Below, piece after piece: positions 32,640 through 35,174 of a DNA stretch of 35,174 nucleotides (its first letter is position 1; the number at the start of each line of letters is the position of its first letter). Below the pieces are notes generated by a model. The model was given only the letters and a program-made list of their open reading frames with translations. It had not been told where the DNA came from and made no database searches. Source of the stretch: Pseudomonas sp. MIACH (lineage in GTDB: Bacteria > Pseudomonadota > Gammaproteobacteria > Pseudomonadales > Pseudomonadaceae); NCBI RefSeq assembly GCF_001269925.1, contig NZ_LHVO01000049.1, positions 1 through 35,174 of the forward strand. Reading direction: 5' to 3'. A program made the translations under genes and the position numbers.

Positions 32640-35174
32640 ATGGCTAACTTGTTCTCTGTGTTTTTTAACCTTTTAAACCCTGGCCGAAAGGCGCCGATTT
32701 ATGTGCCGGACGCATTGACTTCAACAGCGCCGCAGATACCGTTGGAAGAGGCTCCCGCGTTAACGCAAACAAATACCAACACACTGCAACCGCTGAAAAG
32801 TTGGAGCCATCCCTTTAAGGACAAAAGCAACTCACTGCTTCAACTAACCCAAATGGCCAAGGCAGCAGCCGGTTACTACCCATTGGGCCGCAATGGCCTT
32901 TGGCACGGCGGGGTGCATTTCGACAGCGGCACGGCCGGTACCTTGGATCAATCCAGCGTGCATTGCCTGGCCGACGGAGAGGTGGTGGCCTATCGCATTG
33001 ATGCGTGCTCGCCGACCACCGCTTACTTCACTGAAGAACTGTGCGTACACAAGCCCTTTTCACGTAACTTTGTACTGGTCCGCCATCGCCTCGAAGCGCC
33101 CAGGATTGAGGGGAGCCCAGACATACCGCCGAGCCTGATCTTTTATAGCCTGTATATGCACCTGCAGGACTGGGCGGTTTACCGGAATGACTCTTCCATC
33201 CGCCGTCCGGCATTTTGGCCCGAGGGGCAGATCCGCCGGGTCAAGATGACGGTTAGCGACGTACATGCAGGCCCTCCTGAGCAACGAGGCCTGAATGTGC
33301 GTAACCAGGCGCAGGGCGGCAGGGTATTGGCGCTGCTGCCACGGGGCGAGGAGGTGACCGTCAGCGGTGAGGGTGAGTATCGCAAGCTGGAAAACACTAA
33401 CGGACCAGATGTACTGAAAAATGCCGACGGCTCACTGCTCGGTTTCCTTTCGGTTGACTATCTTGTCCCCACCGTCGGGGATGAGTATCGGGTCAAAGCG
33501 ACTCCCTCACTGCGTGTCCGCGCAGAAGCGAACACCAGCAGCGCCGTCCTTATGGAGTTACCCGATGGCACGGAAGTTACCGTCAGCGGTGAAGGCAGGT
33601 TCCGCAAGTTGGAGCGTGTTAATCAATACGTTCACTTCAACTCGCTGGAAGGCGCCCCGGAACCGCTAGCCGACCGCATCTTGGTGCTCGATCAGCCCAT
33701 CCCGATCAAGGCGGGCGATTTGATCGGTCACATTGGCGAGTATCAAGGCGGCAATGCCGAGCACCCGGAAAAGAAGCTGCACCTGGAAGTGTTCAGTGCC
33801 GACCACGTGGAGCCATTTATCGAGGCAAGCCGTGCCTGGTCCCAGCGACTACCTGCTGCCAGCAAGACCTGGCTGAAATTCTCCAAGGGCACCGCAGTAG
33901 TGACGCATCAGGAGCGTTTCAGCGCCACACAACCTCCCACGCTCAGCGCCGCCAGCACGCCCAGTGATGCTGATCTACTGGTGCCCAAAAGCCTGATTGA
34001 TGGCCTGCCGGCAGACAAAAAAATCGTAGTCACCGCAACGCCAGATCGAAGCGCCTGTAACTGGTATTGGCTTGATGGGCTATTCCACGACGCAAACGGT
34101 GTGTTACTCGATGGTTGGGTGCGTGAAGAGGTGGGTGTCACGCCGTGGTTCAGTCCATGGTCGTGGGAGGGCTACGACGTCGTCTTCAACTATGACTCCC
34201 CTCGGCAAACCCTGGCGTCTTTTTTTCGAGCGGCTGGTCGTTTTAATGAAGAGCAACTTGAACGCCACGGCCCGTGGGCCGACATGTCGGATAAAGGGCC
34301 GATGAAGAATCGTCTGTACGACATCATTGATCGAGACCGTGATGGAGTGTTGACGGCTGAAGAGTTGCAGGCGGCGATTCGACGACCGGCACACGCGCAG
34401 TCGCTGTCACAACTGATCATCCACTACGAAAGTGAGTGGCGCCACGAACCGCATAAGTGGGACGCATTGGATGAAGTACTGGGGCATAGCGGCTCGACTC
34501 CACTTTTGAACTGGGTGGCGGAGAAGGAGCGGATCAGGGAGATCAGTTGGTGGAATGAGGTGGCGGAGGTAGTTGGATTGCCGAAACACGGGCAAGTTTA
34601 TCATCTGCATCCAATAGGCATGCTCAGTTGCTTTGCCGCAGCCTCTGAGCGTCAACTAATAACCCGTGCCATGCTAAAAAAAGCGAGATCTACTATAGAA
34701 GACTCTTATTGTGAAGCAATATTGCCCATTTTAAATAAATATGCAAAATTATATAGTGTTGATACTCCTCTTAGAGTTTCTCATCTGTTGGCGCAGGTTG
34801 GTCACGAAAGTGGGTTTAAGGTGCGGGAAGAAAACCTGAACTATACACCAGTTCGTATGAGGAAAATTTTTGGCTGTCGAAATAATCAAGCCGGCTATGA
34901 TGATTCAAAGGATGAGTGTGTTTATTTTCCTAGACTTCGCCCTAAGCTTTGGAGTGATTCAGGCATGTATGCCAATAATCCCACTAATTTAGGAAGTTAT
35001 GTTTATGCCAATAGGAATGGTAATGGAGATGAGGCAAGCCAAGAAGGATATAAATATCGCGGGCGAGGAATTATACAGTTGACTGGAAAAAACAATTATC
35101 GTGAGTATTCTCGTATACATAATCAAAAAGATCCTTCCGATCCTAGAGATTTTCTGGATAACCCAGATTTAATA
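32640..35174 (+). CDS. Candidate T6SS cell-wall effector: M23-like, SH3b, EF-hand, GH19 (3' end cut)
   Basis: The frame starts at ATG 30 bp after vgrG (AGGAG upstream, rather distant) and stays open for 845 codons to the window edge. No signal peptide is seen. A LytM/M23-like fold is split: LWHGGVHFD (His89, His93), LYMHL (His174), then GDLIGHIGEY and KKLHLEVF (His381). Between these parts lie two SH3b-like repeats (GLNVRN..EEVTVSGEGEYRKLE and SLRVRA..TEVTVSGEGRFRKLE). An EF-hand loop DRDRDGVLTAEE occupies 564-575. From about 690 a GH19 chitinase/lysozyme domain follows, with GHESGF (Glu723 a likely catalytic acid) and YRGRGIIQLTGKNNY. The predicted role is degrading the peptidoglycan of competitor cells after delivery by the neighbouring VgrG. 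The first His of the M23 HxH motif is Lys and the HxGxD motif is HGGVH, so that domain may bind wall without cutting. An immunity gene is expected beyond the window. Confidence 0.88.
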   Translation, partial: MANLFSVFFNLLNPGRKAPIYVPDALTSTAPQIPLEEAPALTQTNTNTLQPLKSWSHPFKDKSNSLLQLTQMAKAAAGYYPLGRNGLWHGGVHFDSGTAGTLDQSSVHCLADGEVVAYRIDACSPTTAYFTEELCVHKPFSRNFVLVRHRLEAPRIEGSPDIPPSLIFYSLYMHLQDWAVYRNDSSIRRPAFWPEGQIRRVKMTVSDVHAGPPEQRGLNVRNQAQGGRVLALLPRGEEVTVSGEGEYRKLENTNGPDVLKNADGSLLGFLSVDYLVPTVGDEYRVKATPSLRVRAEANTSSAVLMELPDGTEVTVSGEGRFRKLERVNQYVHFNSLEGAPEPLADRILVLDQPIPIKAGDLIGHIGEYQGGNAEHPEKKLHLEVFSADHVEPFIEASRAWSQRLPAASKTWLKFSKGTAVVTHQERFSATQPPTLSAASTPSDADLLVPKSLIDGLPADKKIVVTATPDRSACNWYWLDGLFHDANGVLLDGWVREEVGVTPWFSPWSWEGYDVVFNYDSPRQTLASFFRAAGRFNEEQLERHGPWADMSDKGPMKNRLYDIIDRDRDGVLTAEELQAAIRRPAHAQSLSQLIIHYESEWRHEPHKWDALDEVLGHSGSTPLLNWVAEKERIREISWWNEVAEVVGLPKHGQVYHLHPIGMLSCFAAASERQLITRAMLKKARSTIEDSYCEAILPILNKYAKLYSVDTPLRVSHLLAQVGHESGFKVREENLNYTPVRMRKIFGCRNNQAGYDDSKDECVYFPRLRPKLWSDSGMYANNPTNLGSYVYANRNGNGDEASQEGYKYRGRGIIQLTGKNNYREYSRIHNQKDPSDPRDFLDNPDLI

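Overview
The window comes from a fluorescent Pseudomonas, most likely of the P. fluorescens group. The evidence is the high-GC coding sequence, a complete run of pyoverdine tailoring genes in the order known from P. aeruginosa PAO1, PvdS-type iron-starvation boxes, and a REPIN-like palindrome of the kind common in P. fluorescens genomes. Everything was read by eye; no database search was run.

Pyoverdine block (1-20540). Two + strand NRPS genes open the window. The first lacks its 5' end and reads A(partial)-T-E-C-A-T. The second, a pvdD equivalent, reads C-A-T-TE. They overlap as TAATG. Together they add the last three residues of the peptide and release it; the last residue is predicted to be serine. 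Convergent to them is the minus-strand pair pvdE-fpvA (ABC exporter and ferripyoverdine receptor). pvdF (hydroxyornithine formylase) diverges from pvdE. A second divergent promoter separates pvdM-pvdN-pvdO (minus) from pvdP (plus); these encode the periplasmic enzymes that turn ferribactin into mature pyoverdine. Both divergent promoters carry two back-to-back TAAAT-N16-CGT boxes, so four transcription units are predicted to be driven by PvdS.

Junction (20541-21077). About 535 bp of AT-rich sequence holds no convincing gene. It contains a tandem/palindromic repeat and a possible 16-codon leader peptide just upstream of the secretion genes.

Type VI secretion block (21078-35174, all +). The order is tssB, tssC, tssK, tssL, an OmpA-domain membrane protein, hcp, clpV, vgrG, then a large multidomain effector candidate cut by the window end. 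The baseplate genes and tssA, tssE, tssF, tssG, tssJ and tssM are not in the window and presumably lie downstream. The effector candidate has an M23/LytM-like fold interrupted by SH3b repeats, a canonical EF-hand loop, and a GH19-type muramidase domain whose base composition drops sharply compared with the rest of the gene.

Most noteworthy points: an NRPS adenylation pocket that fits no standard code; a PvdM lacking most M19 dipeptidase metal ligands; the OmpA-domain protein with a TssM-like topology; and the mosaic effector.
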